This document shows positions 9,248 through 18,613 of a stretch of DNA of 64,000 bases, in pieces; the first letter of the stretch is position 1; every line of letters starts with the position of its first letter. The DNA comes from Metasolibacillus fluoroglycofenilyticus (GTDB taxonomy: Bacteria > Bacillota > Bacilli > Bacillales_A > Planococcaceae). The position numbers and the translations under genes were made by a program. The DNA lies in NCBI RefSeq assembly GCF_003049645.1, contig NZ_PYWK01000001.1:2201487-2265486 (forward strand). Reading direction: 5' to 3'. A model generated the notes under the pieces. It saw only the letters and a list, made by a program, of their open reading frames with translations, was not told the DNA's origin and searched no databases.

Positions 9248-9520
9248 CAATTGCGCCTCGGCGTAATTGCGTCGGGTTTTTGAATTGTGCGAGCACAATT
9301 CAAAAGCCCTGACATCCGCCAGAGGCTTAGGCCAACACGATGTTGGTCACTCAGTCTTTATCTTAGTATGCACTTGTTTTAGACTGAGTTCCTCTTTATC
9401 AGCTAGTGTTTGGACACCGGCTGAATAAAAGACAATTTAAGTATTCATCCGCACCACCTATAGAGGTAGGCGTTTTCTACTTAATCATGATAAATCTACT
9501 ACTACGACGCAATTAGCCTA
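9248..9520 (-). repeat. Dispersed repeat A, inverted near-complete copy
   Basis: The mirror of the copy at 6215-6457. CAATTGCGCC pairs with GGCGTAATTG (9248-9269), then GTTTTTGAATTGTGC with GCACAATTCAAAAGC (9276-9307). The CACCTATAGAGGTAGGCG box lies near 9450. Compared with the other copy the first hairpin has one A-T pair replaced by G-C. Confidence 0.75.
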
Positions 9521-9594
9521 TTTGTAAGTTTACATCTACAAGACCATTAACTCAATTAAATTGTGCAATTTGTGTATAATTAGATGAAGGTAGA

Positions 9595-9745
9595 TAAAGT
9601 GAACCTTCAACCAGTGGGGATTTCCCTACATCCCAACTGGTTGGTAGTTTCACCATTCGAGTTTTTACAGGCTGTTTGATCCCCCACTTAAACATCTTGA
9701 TTTTACCTACTGTTTTGAAGTGGGGGTCTTACAGCCTGTTAATAC
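9595..9745 (+). repeat. Dispersed repeat B, complete copy
   Basis: Two hairpins in 150 bp. The first is CAACCAGT...ACTGGTTG around 9608-9642. The second pairs ACAGGCTGT plus CCCCCACTT with AAGTGGGGG plus ACAGCCTGT (about 9666-9741), leaving a small internal loop. It lies immediately upstream of ytfP and probably forms part of its leader. Other copies lie at 50742 and 56822. Confidence 0.75.
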
Positions 9746-9779
9746 GGGATCAATTGTACGCGAAAGTGAGCTAACGAAT

Positions 9780-11033
9780 ATGTATGATGTTATTGTAATT
9801 GGCGGTGGGCCATCTGGGTTAATGGCAGCCATTGCGGCCGCAGAGCAGGAAAAAAAAGTTTTATTAATTGAAAAAGGGGGGAAGCTCGGCAAAAAATTAG
9901 CCATTTCTGGTGGTGGACGCTGCAACGTAACAAATCGCCTACCTGTTGAAGAAATTATTCGTCACATTCCTGGTAATGGTCGTTTTTTATATAGCCCATT
10001 TACTGTTTATAATAATGAAGATATTATCGCATTTTTTGAAGGTCTAGGTGTAGCTTTGAAGGAGGAAGACCACGGGCGTATGTTCCCTGTCTCTGACCGC
10101 GCTCAAGATGTTGTTGACGCACTAGAAAAACAGCTAAAAAAGCTCAATGTTGAAGTTCGCCTTCATACAGCCGCCCAAAAACTGTTGCTAGATGAAGAAC
10201 GCGTTTTCGGTGTACGCTTACAGGATAGCACTGAAATACGTGCGAATGCAGTAATTGTCGCAGTGGGAGGAAAGGCTGTACCACAAACAGGCTCCACAGG
10301 AGATGGCTATCCGTGGGCAGAGCGAGCAGGGCATACCGTCACAGCACTCTACCCAACAGAGGTGCCTGTCTTGTCTAAGGAACCTTTTATCGTGGCACGC
10401 GAGCTACAAGGGCTAGCACTACGCGATGTAGCAGTTTCTGTGTTAAATGCAAAGGGCAAGCCACTCGTAACCCATACGATGGACATGCTCTTCACCCATT
10501 TTGGCTTAAGTGGTCCTGCAATTTTACGCTGTAGTCAATTTATCGTCAAGGAGCGCCAAAAAAATGGTGGTGCAGCAGTTCAAGTACGTATTCAGTCACT
10601 TCCCTCATATAATGAAGAGGGTTGCTACCAAATGCTACAGCAAAAGATTAAAGACGAGCCAAAAAAAGCGGTCAAAAACTTATGGAAGCCACTTGTACCA
10701 GAACGCTGGCTATTATTTTTACTAGAACGCGCGGGAATTGATAGCACCCATACAGGTGTAGAGCTTTCTCAAGAAAAAATCCGTGCACTAGCTCATGAAT
10801 TAACAGCCTTCACAATGGATGTGCATGGCACACAACCTCTGGAAAAAGCCTTCGTCACAGGTGGTGGTGTATCAATAAAAGAAATCGAGCCAAAAACAAT
10901 GGCTTCGAAGAAAAGGCTCGGGCTTTATTTCTGCGGTGAAATTTTAGATATTCATGGCTACACAGGTGGCTACAATATTACTTCTGCCCTTGTGACAGGA
11001 CGTATTGCGGGAATGAGCGCGGGCTCTAATTAA
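9780..11033 (+). CDS. ytfP: FAD/NAD(P)-dependent flavoprotein YtfP (HI0933/BaiN family)
   Basis: A 417-residue flavoprotein whose substrate is unknown. The N-terminal dinucleotide-binding motif [19 protein letters not shown] is followed by [17 protein letters not shown], a signature of the HI0933/YhiN family. The C-terminal [16 protein letters not shown] motif that closes the FAD site is intact. I start at ATG 9780 ([10 protein letters not shown]); an in-frame GTG at 9720 lies inside repeat B. The binding site (GAAAGTGAG) is only fair. A small terminator follows at 11061. Confidence 0.88.
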   Translation: MYDVIVIGGGPSGLMAAIAAAEQEKKVLLIEKGGKLGKKLAISGGGRCNVTNRLPVEEIIRHIPGNGRFLYSPFTVYNNEDIIAFFEGLGVALKEEDHGRMFPVSDRAQDVVDALEKQLKKLNVEVRLHTAAQKLLLDEERVFGVRLQDSTEIRANAVIVAVGGKAVPQTGSTGDGYPWAERAGHTVTALYPTEVPVLSKEPFIVARELQGLALRDVAVSVLNAKGKPLVTHTMDMLFTHFGLSGPAILRCSQFIVKERQKNGGAAVQVRIQSLPSYNEEGCYQMLQQKIKDEPKKAVKNLWKPLVPERWLLFLLERAGIDSTHTGVELSQEKIRALAHELTAFTMDVHGTQPLEKAFVTGGGVSIKEIEPKTMASKKRLGLYFCGEILDIHGYTGGYNITSALVTGRIAGMSAGSN

Positions 11034-11047
11034 TTTTTGTTTCGCAG

Positions 11048-11233
11048 AGGGCTATCCAATAAGCTGTGTAGTTGCACAGCTTTTCGACAATAGCGACGAA
11101 AAAGCTTACACTTCAAAATAGAAATTAGGAGAAGAATCGCGAAAGTCAGCGTTTCTCTCCTAAGTAAAAGACATAAGACAAAAATCTTTCTTTCAATGCG
11201 TTGCCGAAACAAAGTGCTCTTATCGGATAGACT
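11048..11233 (+). repeat. MITE-like repeat C, copy with terminator-like left hairpin
   Basis: About 186 bp bounded by AGGGCTATCC and its inverted counterpart GGATAGACT. The left hairpin AAGCTGTG-TAGTTG-CACAGCTT (11061-11082) is followed by TTTT and probably terminates ytfP. The right part TTTCAATGCGTTGCCGAAAC matches the copy at 57012-57219. Confidence 0.6.
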
Positions 11234-11310
11234 TTAGCCGTCATCTCCTATCTCAATTATTTTTTTGTGGCTTCTATTTTTAGCGTTGTTAAAATAATAC
11301 TAAAAATTAC

Positions 11311-11350
11311 AAAGGGCGTGTCTGAAAAGCGATTTTGAGACACGCTCTTT
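11311..11350 (-). terminator. Terminator of the sigma-factor operon
   Basis: The arms AAAGGGCGTGTCT and AGACACGCTCTTT form a stem just beyond the anti-sigma gene; in that direction a T-rich stretch follows. Confidence 0.75.
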
Positions 11351-11440
11351 GCGATGTTGTTTATTTGAGCGAATTTCAAGATTTAACAAGCTAATCGCTC
11401 CTTTTTGGAAAGCATAACTTCCATATCAATTCTTTCAATT

Positions 11441-12661
11441 TTAAAACGGTTCTTCTCCTTTCAGCAAATTTCCTTGTTGATCGTAGTAATGAATCGCGAA
11501 ATATCCATCATCACTTTGCATACTAACAGGTATAGAGAAATAATAAATACCTGCTTCATTTGTTAAAATATTCAAGGTTACAATTTCTTTTGTCATTACA
11601 TTTTCAACTTCAATTCGCCCAATATTATGGTTGGCTGGTAATGCAAAAATATTGCCTGTAGAATCCCCTTCATATACTGCTGACGATAAGAATATTTGTA
11701 ACACATCATCTCTTCCCCAAATTGTACGTTCTCGTAAATAACCTCGCCTCTCCTTTATATAAATAAAATTCGATAAAATATAAATATTATCTCCAGCATC
11801 AATTAAAATTGATAACTGTTCACCAAACCTTGCTGTATCAACGATTTTCGCCTCTGATACATCAACCCATTCCCCCATAAACTCCTTGTAGGAAGCGACG
11901 GACTGTTCAAATAATGCTTGTTCATTCATAGCATATTGTCCATTGGAAGGTTTCATAAAGCTAATGATTATTGCTAGCAAAATTGTCACTTGAATAATCG
12001 CAAAAAAATAATTCCGCTTTCTGCGCCAATTGCTATAAAGTAAATAAGCAAAAAAACTAAACAAAGCAAATTTGCCGATAATTCTCCAGAAATCCATATA
12101 AAATATTTCTATATTTGGCAATTGGTTTTCCCCTAATTTTTGTATATTCCATGCTCCATAGGTTTTTTCAAGCTTATCTATTAAATCTGATGCTTGCGCT
12201 GTTAGCTGTTCAAATGTTGTGATTTCCGGAAATTCTACTTCCGTACTAGCATCGCCTACTATGAATGTCATATGCTGAAGTAACTCAGCTAATAAACGAC
12301 CATTTTTCTCTTCGAGGATGGCTTGTTGTAATAACCAATCGCTTGCTGATAAATATTGTATCCGAGCCTGCGTGTCAAAATTACTTCCCACTACTGTTGT
12401 AAATTGTTGCCATCGCTCCATATAAGCCTGCTCAATAGATGCTATACTTTTACTACCAACCGTTTCCGTCATATGAGGCGAGCCTTTAACAAGGAATAGT
12501 AGCAAAAACACCACACAGCATGTTGTCAACACCGTCAGTGAAAACGGCCATAATGCCTTTTGCTTTCGCTGTGCTCTGCGAAGTGTCTCTAGTTTCTTTT
12601 GTTGTGAAAAAAATCCCACTTTATAAGCGTCCTTCATTGCCTTTTGAATTGGGTCTTTCAT
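11441..12661 (-). CDS. Membrane protein partner of ECF sigma factor, putative anti-sigma
   Basis: A 406-residue protein whose gene overlaps the sigma gene by 41 bases, the usual place for an anti-sigma factor. It has a basic N-terminal cytoplasmic segment (about 1-37), a membrane segment near 38-60, an outer stretch to about 190, two further membrane segments about 190-240, and a C-terminal domain of about 165 residues. No zinc-finger motif (HxxxCxxC) is seen, so it is not a standard ZAS-type anti-sigma factor. GAGGAGGGAGAG precedes the ATG. The role is inferred from position only. Confidence 0.6.
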   Translation of the reverse strand: MKDPIQKAMKDAYKVGFFSQQKKLETLRRAQRKQKALWPFSLTVLTTCCVVFLLLFLVKGSPHMTETVGSKSIASIEQAYMERWQQFTTVVGSNFDTQARIQYLSASDWLLQQAILEEKNGRLLAELLQHMTFIVGDASTEVEFPEITTFEQLTAQASDLIDKLEKTYGAWNIQKLGENQLPNIEIFYMDFWRIIGKFALFSFFAYLLYSNWRRKRNYFFAIIQVTILLAIIISFMKPSNGQYAMNEQALFEQSVASYKEFMGEWVDVSEAKIVDTARFGEQLSILIDAGDNIYILSNFIYIKERRGYLRERTIWGRDDVLQIFLSSAVYEGDSTGNIFALPANHNIGRIEVENVMTKEIVTLNILTNEAGIYYFSIPVSMQSDDGYFAIHYYDQQGNLLKGEEPF

Positions 12662-13169
12662 ATAGCTCTCCCTCCTCTAACACTTGACCTAACATGTGCC
12701 GCGCCCTTCTTAATCTTGTTTTCACTGTATTAACAGGAATTTTTAAAACCTTACTGCTTTCATCCAATGAAAATTCTGCGAAATGAAATAGGACAATTAC
12801 ATCTTTATATTTTCTAGGCAAATTTTCTATCGCATGAACAAGCTGTTGTTGCTCATCTTTCTGCAGTACTTCTAGCTCCGGTGTCTGTGCTGTTTTCAAC
12901 CATTTTTGAAATACTTCTGAAACAATGACTTTTTTATGTTTCCAGCTCATTAAATAATCGTGTGTAACATTAATTGCAATACGGTATAAATAAGTTTTGA
13001 CTGTTGCCTCGTGACGATATTTTGAAAGTGAACGATAATATCGAATAAAGGTTTCCTGTGTTAAATCTTCGGCTGTTTGCCAATTGTGCACATATGTATA
13101 AATAAGTCGGACTAAATAATCTCCGTAGGCATCCATCGCTTGCTGCAATAGCTCGTCATGCTGCTTCAC
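12621..13169 (-). CDS. ECF-type RNA polymerase sigma factor
   Basis: Directs RNA polymerase to its own promoter set. Region 2 is clear (TAEDLTQETFIRYYRSLSKYRHEATVKTYLYRIAINVTHDYL), with the DLTQETF core-binding motif, and region 4 follows (LPRKYKDVIVLFHFAEFSLDESSKVLKIPVNTVKTRLRRAR). I set the start at GTG 13169, because GGAGGTGA ends four bases before it; an upstream TTG would place that binding site inside the gene. Length is 182 aa. The downstream overlapping membrane gene is probably its regulator. Confidence 0.87.
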   Translation of the reverse strand: MKQHDELLQQAMDAYGDYLVRLIYTYVHNWQTAEDLTQETFIRYYRSLSKYRHEATVKTYLYRIAINVTHDYLMSWKHKKVIVSEVFQKWLKTAQTPELEVLQKDEQQQLVHAIENLPRKYKDVIVLFHFAEFSLDESSKVLKIPVNTVKTRLRRARHMLGQVLEEGELYERPNSKGNEGRL

Positions 13170-13240
13170 GCGCTCACCTCCAAATAGCAATTTTTAGTTA
13201 GACTGATGTAATAACTTAAAAGTTTCATTTTTTTAATATA

Positions 13241-13280
13241 AAAAATGCGAGAAAATAGATATTTCTCTACTTCATCGCAT
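13241..13280 (-). terminator. Terminator behind the CoxG-like gene
   Basis: ATGCGAGAAAATA pairs with the downstream TATTT and TCGCAT segments, giving a stem followed by TTTTTTA in the minus direction. Some bases bulge. Confidence 0.55.
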
Positions 13281-13288
13281 CTTCTAAA

Positions 13289-13720
13289 TTATTGAATTTG
13301 TCTTGCAATTTTTTCTGTTAAGCGCATCGTTACCTTCGGCAGCACCATTTTAATGACCGGTGTTAACACCGCACCTGATAAGCCACCTGCATTTACTTCA
13401 ATAATGCCTGTCATTGTCGTGTGCTCTGCCGTACCTTCTGCAGTAAACTTGCCACTACCAGTAAAATTATCCGTTAAACCTTTTAGCTCAAATTTAATGC
13501 TAGAAGGCTCATTCCATTCGATAATGTTTAACTCCATTTTAACTGTCTTTTTAAGCCCTTTAAAACTGCCCTCGAATGTCCAAATTGATTTTCGTTCATC
13601 AATTTGCTCATGCTCCTTATACGCGGGAACCATCGTTGCCCAATGCTCAATTTTACTAACGTAATCCCATACTTTTTCAACGGCTACAGGAATCGTTACT
13701 GAATGTGATGCTACTGCCAT
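13289..13720 (-). CDS. CoxG/SRPBCC-family protein
   Basis: A START-like ligand-binding fold of about 143 residues (SRPBCC superfamily, CoxG group): SVTIPVAVEKVWDYVSKIEHWATMVPAYKE at the start, the FEGSFKGLKKTVKMELNI strand region, and a C-terminal helix. It is soluble. CoxG proteins help carbon monoxide dehydrogenase maturation elsewhere, but no such genes lie here, so the substrate is unknown. The start is uncertain: I take ATG 13720, which fits the fold's first strand; a GTG at 13756 is possible, and neither has a strong binding site. Confidence 0.7.
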   Translation of the reverse strand: MAVASHSVTIPVAVEKVWDYVSKIEHWATMVPAYKEHEQIDERKSIWTFEGSFKGLKKTVKMELNIIEWNEPSSIKFELKGLTDNFTGSGKFTAEGTAEHTTMTGIIEVNAGGLSGAVLTPVIKMVLPKVTMRLTEKIARQIQ

Positions 13721-13767
13721 TTGTTTCACTACTTTCTTTTGTCTCTTTATTGTCACTACCTATGTCA

Positions 13768-15930
13768 TTATATAGTTTGTGACTTTATTTTTGCTAGTAA
13801 TTGCTGTGCATTTTTTTCAATTTCTTCAAAACTATTTTCAAGTATAGTTGGGCGTAAAGGCTTACTAACTAAAAAGCCTTGAATATAATCACATTTAGCT
13901 TGCTCTAAATAAGCTAATTGGCGCTCCGTTTCAATTCCTTCCGCTACAACATTTAGCTTCAAATGCTTGGCCATTGATAAAATTAGCAACACAATCGCAT
14001 CCTCTTCCTCGTTTTTATCAATATTCCAAACAAAGCTTCTATCAATTTTTAAGCAATCTATCGGAAAATCCTTCAAATAGGATAAAGATGAATAACCCGT
14101 TCCAAAATCATCCACTGCAATGGTAATCCCCTGCTCCTGCAACTCCTGAATAATTGCCATAATTGAGCTTGTATTGATGGTCATACTTTCTGTAATTTCT
14201 AATTGCAAATAGCTTGTATCTAGCTCGGTTTCCGCTAAAATTTCTTGCACACTTTCTACAAAATTGCCCTGCAATAGCTGACCTAATGATAAGTTAACTG
14301 CCACTTTAATGAAGCGATTTTGTAATTGCCATTCCCTCGCTTGTTTACACGCTTCCCTTAATACCCATTGGCCAATTGGTACAATTAGCCCGGATTCCTC
14401 GGCAAGTGGGATAAATTCTCCCGGCGAGATAAAGCCTCTCTTGCCATGATGCCATCTCACTAACGCTTCTACAGAATAAATTTTACCTGTTTGCAAATTA
14501 AATTGTGGCTGGTATTCAATATACAGCTCATTTCTTTGGATAGCTTGCCGTAAATCATGTTCCAATAAAATACGATTTGCGCGCTTCGCTGCCATTTCCT
14601 TCTCATAAAATAAAACATTGCTGCTGTCATTGCGCGCCTCATACATTGCAAACTGGGCATATTCCAAAAGCCCCTCTGCGCTATCGGCATCTTTTGGATA
14701 TTGTGCAATACCAACATTAAAATGGCTATTTAAAGAGAAATGCTGAATTTGAAATGGCTCCTCCATCATTTTTTGCAAATTCTGAATAATTCTATACAAA
14801 TGCCAATCATCCAAATCCTCAAGATATATAGCAAAAAGTTCTTCTCTCAATAAATAGAGAGAATATTGCGATGCTAAAATTTGTACAATTTTTTGTGCGA
14901 CTTTTTGTTTAAAAATATCCGCATAATTTGAGCCAAGTGTCGACCGAATCATTAATAATCGGTCTATTTCTAAAACAATTACTGTTTTCTCTCCTTTTCT
15001 CTCAATCAAAGCATGATTTAATCGTTCTTTAAAATAGCGCTCGTTCGGCAGCCCTGTTAACTCATCATAGTAAGCTAATTTATGAGCAATTCGCTCTGAC
15101 TTCTCCAAGGAATCCTTTGCCTCCAAAATTTCTCGATAAGGCTTTTCTATACCTGAATAATAAATCGTTTGAACAATCATATAGTACGCTACAAGCTGGA
15201 ATAAATGTCCTACAAAATTATTAATGCTAAATTTATCTGGAAACATGATAAATAAAGCATCACTAATTAATAGACAAATAGAAGCAAATATATAATATAA
15301 ATTTTTCTTTTTTGTTCCTTTTTTCATTACAATAAAAATAAATGCTACTTGCAAAATCATTGCTAACCCATGTAAAGAGAGCTTTAAAGAGGTTGCACCT
15401 TGCGCATCCATTAGTAGTGGGAGTGGTGATGACGGCATATAAACAAGGATAATATAGCTGCTCAAAATGATTGTAGCAATGATAGTAGATGCCAGCATAT
15501 AACGAGCATCCACCTGCCTTAGCTTTATAAAAAAGAAGAGCCCTAAGCCAATCGGCAAGCTAAATCTCGTAAACATGTAAAGCCAAATAGTCCGGGACAT
15601 ATCACTTTCATAAAAGAAGAAAGGCATGCCCGGATAGGAAATTGTATGTAAAACTTCAATAACAGTAATACTAGCAAAAATGCCGATTAAAAAAACAAGA
15701 CGATTCGTTACACTGTAGCGCATGACCGTTATTACATGGATAATGATTGATATGGCAGCTGCAATAATTAACATCTCTAAAATAAGATGGACAACAACAT
15801 AATTGTCCATGCCAAAAATACCATATAAATAATTATCAGCTAACAATGAAATACCTACAGTGAATATGATAATAATCATTAGACGAATGGGGTGTTCAAT
15901 ATATATAAATTTATCTACTTCTTTTCCCAT
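13768..15930 (-). CDS. Seven-TM sensor (MASE3-like) protein with decayed GGDEF and intact EAL domain
   Basis: Predicted cyclic di-GMP phosphodiesterase. Roughly residues 15-255 form a membrane sensor resembling MASE3 ([14 protein letters not shown]). About 285-445 is a GGDEF fold whose signature has become [10 protein letters not shown], so it should not make cyclic di-GMP. About 455-705 is an EAL domain with all main motifs: [50 protein letters not shown] and QGFLVSKPL. Length 720 aa. It is a close paralogue of the next gene upstream, in tandem, with a terminator between them. Confidence 0.87.
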   Translation of the reverse strand: MGKEVDKFIYIEHPIRLMIIIIFTVGISLLADNYLYGIFGMDNYVVVHLILEMLIIAAAISIIIHVITVMRYSVTNRLVFLIGIFASITVIEVLHTISYPGMPFFFYESDMSRTIWLYMFTRFSLPIGLGLFFFIKLRQVDARYMLASTIIATIILSSYIILVYMPSSPLPLLMDAQGATSLKLSLHGLAMILQVAFIFIVMKKGTKKKNLYYIFASICLLISDALFIMFPDKFSINNFVGHLFQLVAYYMIVQTIYYSGIEKPYREILEAKDSLEKSERIAHKLAYYDELTGLPNERYFKERLNHALIERKGEKTVIVLEIDRLLMIRSTLGSNYADIFKQKVAQKIVQILASQYSLYLLREELFAIYLEDLDDWHLYRIIQNLQKMMEEPFQIQHFSLNSHFNVGIAQYPKDADSAEGLLEYAQFAMYEARNDSSNVLFYEKEMAAKRANRILLEHDLRQAIQRNELYIEYQPQFNLQTGKIYSVEALVRWHHGKRGFISPGEFIPLAEESGLIVPIGQWVLREACKQAREWQLQNRFIKVAVNLSLGQLLQGNFVESVQEILAETELDTSYLQLEITESMTINTSSIMAIIQELQEQGITIAVDDFGTGYSSLSYLKDFPIDCLKIDRSFVWNIDKNEEEDAIVLLILSMAKHLKLNVVAEGIETERQLAYLEQAKCDYIQGFLVSKPLRPTILENSFEEIEKNAQQLLAKIKSQTI

Positions 15931-16088
15931 AATCTCATTCCTTTGCAGTCATTTCCTTTAAATGGCTATCTAACTGTCATTTTAACATATTTCTACTTTT
16001 ATTTTCCCTCTTATATTAAAAATAATCGTTATTTGTGAAACTTTATTATAACAAATAAATTAAATATTCTGTAAACTTTTAACTCAAA

Positions 16089-16124
16089 GTAAAAGAGCTA
16101 CCTCCATATCACCTTAGGCAGCTC
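16089..16124 (-). terminator. Terminator between the two EAL genes
   Basis: Minus-strand GAGCTGCCT pairs with AGGTAGCTC (one G-U pair) and is followed by TTTTACTTT. It separates the tandem paralogues into independent transcripts. Confidence 0.75.
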
Positions 16125-16148
16125 CTTATTATATATTAGTTAAATCAG

Positions 16149-18323
16149 TTATTTTTCTAATAACTTCGCTTCATAATTCACTTTTTTTAATAATCGTTGT
16201 GCATTGCTTTCAATTTCATTCAATCTATCCTCTAATACTTCTGCGGGTAATGGTCTACTAATTAGGAAACCTTGAATAATATCACAGGAGGTTTTGACTA
16301 AATAGGACAGCTGCTTCTCTGTTTCAATCCCTTCCGCTACAACCCCTAGCTTTAAATGCTTAGCCATTGATAAAATCATGAGTACCAATGCATCCTCGTC
16401 TGTACTGCGATCAATATTCCATATAAAGCTGCGATCTATTTTTAAGCAGTTTAGGGGGAAATCCTTTAAATAAGACAGTGACGAATAACCTGTACCAAAA
16501 TCATCTACCGCGATAGTCACACCATACTCCTGCAATTTTTGAATAACCGCTGTAACAGACTCAATATTCATTGTCATGCTTTCTGTTATTTCTAACTGTA
16601 AATAATGAGCATCTAACTCGGTTTCAGCTAATATCCCTTGGATAAACTCCACTAAATTATCCTGCAATAATTGCCCTAATGATATATTTACAGCAACTTT
16701 TATATAATGCCCTTGAGACTGCCATTTTTTCGCTTGCATACAAGCCTCTTTCAATACCCACTGCCCAATTGGTATAATCAGCCCCGTCTCTTCTGCAATC
16801 GGTATGAAATCCGCTGGTGAAATAAGACCAAGTTTACTATGCCGCCATCTAACCAATGCTTCAACAGAATGAATTTTACCTGATGGTAAATGGAGTTGTG
16901 GCTGATATTCTAATATTAATTCGTTCCTTACAATCGCTTGACGTAAATCGTTTTCAAGCACTAATTTTGCTGAACGTTTTTCTGACATAGAGGATGCATA
17001 GAATAGAACGCTTTTCGCGCTATATCTTGCTTCATACATCGCAAACTCCGCATATTTAAACAAATCCTTACTATTAGTAGCGTCCTTTGGATATTGAGCA
17101 ATTCCTGCATTAAAATGGCTCATTAATGAAAAATGTTGGATTGGAAACGGTCTTTGCATTATTTTTTGTAAGCTATCTACAACTTGTAAAATAGCCTCAT
17201 CTCCTAAATCATCCAACAGCAAAATAGCAAAGCGGTCTTCCCTCAGCAAATAGATACTATATTTACTTGGGAGCGTGTGTCGTATTCGGTCAGCAACGCT
17301 GCATTTTAAGCTATCTGCATAGTGGGAGCCTAGCGTTGATTGAATGACTGATAAACGGTCTATTTCTAAAATAATAACTGTTTTAATCGCTTTAGTTTTA
17401 TGAAAGCTATTTAATTTCTCCATGAAGAAGCGCTCATTTGGCAGCTGTGTTAATTCATCATAATAAGCCATCTTGTACATTGCCTGCTCCGATTCTTCCA
17501 AGGATTTTTTAGCGATTGAAATCTCCCGATAAGGCTTTTCAATAGCGGAATAATAAATAGCTTGGACAAACATATAAAAAGCAGATAAATGAAAAATATG
17601 TCCTAAAAAATTGCTAAAATGATAAACATCAGCAAAGAAAATAAACAAAATATCGCTCAAAATTAAACAAACTGATGCAAATAAATAATGTAAATATTTA
17701 TCCCTTTTATAGCTTCGCAAAATAATGGCAATTAAAATAAGCTGCAAAAATGCCGCACTAGCCTGTAGCGTATTTTTTAATGCCGTTGGACCTTGCTCAC
17801 TTACAAGTGGCGGCAAAATTTTTGTCGGTATATAAACAATATAAATAGCGCTGCACACAATCGTTATCACTGCTGCACTAAATAATACCGCAAAGCTTGT
17901 TTTTACAATTTTAAGCTGTGTTGAAAATATAAAAATCAGTCCTGCAGGCAATAATATTCTTATAAAAATATATAGCCAAACAGCTCTATATCCATCACTT
18001 TCATATACTAAAAAGGGCATTCCTTCATAAGACAATGTATGCAAAATTTCCATGACCGTAATTGAACCGAAAAGTGAAATTAAATAAACAGCTCTGTTTG
18101 TTAAATTATAACGAGTGGTAGTCAATACTTGCATAACAATCGCAACAGTTGCTGCAACTATAAACATTTCTACAATAAGATGTACCATCACATAGTTTTG
18201 TTCACCGAAGAGAGCATATAATTGATTTTCCAATACTAATGCAATAACTAACGCTGTAATAATAATGACAAACAGCCTAGTTGGGTTTTTAATATAAGAA
18301 AACCTATCATCTATTTTCCTCAT
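16149..18323 (-). CDS. Paralogous MASE3-like sensor, decayed GGDEF and intact EAL protein
   Basis: Same architecture as its neighbour at 13768-15930 and alignable along the whole length (724 aa), so the pair arose by tandem duplication. The GGDEF signature reads [11 protein letters not shown] and is again lost. The EAL domain keeps [40 protein letters not shown] and QGFLISRPL, so phosphodiesterase activity is expected. The two diverge most in the membrane sensor, which suggests different input signals. Upstream (18324-18480) is AT-rich. Confidence 0.87.
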   Translation of the reverse strand: MRKIDDRFSYIKNPTRLFVIIITALVIALVLENQLYALFGEQNYVMVHLIVEMFIVAATVAIVMQVLTTTRYNLTNRAVYLISLFGSITVMEILHTLSYEGMPFLVYESDGYRAVWLYIFIRILLPAGLIFIFSTQLKIVKTSFAVLFSAAVITIVCSAIYIVYIPTKILPPLVSEQGPTALKNTLQASAAFLQLILIAIILRSYKRDKYLHYLFASVCLILSDILFIFFADVYHFSNFLGHIFHLSAFYMFVQAIYYSAIEKPYREISIAKKSLEESEQAMYKMAYYDELTQLPNERFFMEKLNSFHKTKAIKTVIILEIDRLSVIQSTLGSHYADSLKCSVADRIRHTLPSKYSIYLLREDRFAILLLDDLGDEAILQVVDSLQKIMQRPFPIQHFSLMSHFNAGIAQYPKDATNSKDLFKYAEFAMYEARYSAKSVLFYASSMSEKRSAKLVLENDLRQAIVRNELILEYQPQLHLPSGKIHSVEALVRWRHSKLGLISPADFIPIAEETGLIIPIGQWVLKEACMQAKKWQSQGHYIKVAVNISLGQLLQDNLVEFIQGILAETELDAHYLQLEITESMTMNIESVTAVIQKLQEYGVTIAVDDFGTGYSSLSYLKDFPLNCLKIDRSFIWNIDRSTDEDALVLMILSMAKHLKLGVVAEGIETEKQLSYLVKTSCDIIQGFLISRPLPAEVLEDRLNEIESNAQRLLKKVNYEAKLLEK

Positions 18324-18484
18324 AAATTGCCCCCTCCTCTACAACAATTCTAACTATTTTAACTCTTGCAGTTATCTTATCATATCTAACATATATGCGT
18401 TACATTTTTCATAAAAAACCACTTTTTTTTATTTTCATTCAGTATAAGCTTGAAATTACCTCTTGCGTAAAGGTATTATGCATA

Positions 18485-18528
18485 ATAAAAAAATAAGATT
18501 CAGTGGATGTTTGAACACCCACTGAATC
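18485..18528 (-). terminator. Terminator of the polyamine operon
   Basis: GATTCAGTGG and CCACTGAATC with their inner bases form a strong stem. In the operon direction it runs into TTATTTTTTTATT. A similar hairpin occurs in repeat A around 6330-6355, and the following bases (18530-18595) carry the repeat A box CACCTATAGAGATGGGAG, so the terminator may derive from that repeat. Confidence 0.8.
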
Positions 18529-18613
18529 TCGTCTAATGCTTGCATTCATCTTCACACCTATAGAGATGGGAGACTTCTACTAAAAGAAGTTAAAACTAAA
18601 CTATATGCTAGGA

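Noticed and set aside
6215-9520. Composite transposon carrying ytzG and ytgP between inverted repeats
   Set aside because: No transposase is inside, the genes are housekeeping ones in normal Bacillales context, and the repeat occurs alone at many other sites.
9720-9779. N-terminal extension of YtfP from a GTG
   Set aside because: These 20 codons lie inside and just beyond repeat B, and the family starts directly at the [10 protein letters not shown] strand.
4638-18323. Genomic island or prophage of signalling genes
   Set aside because: No integrase, phage genes, tRNA attachment site or base-composition break is visible; conserved Bacillales genes are interleaved.
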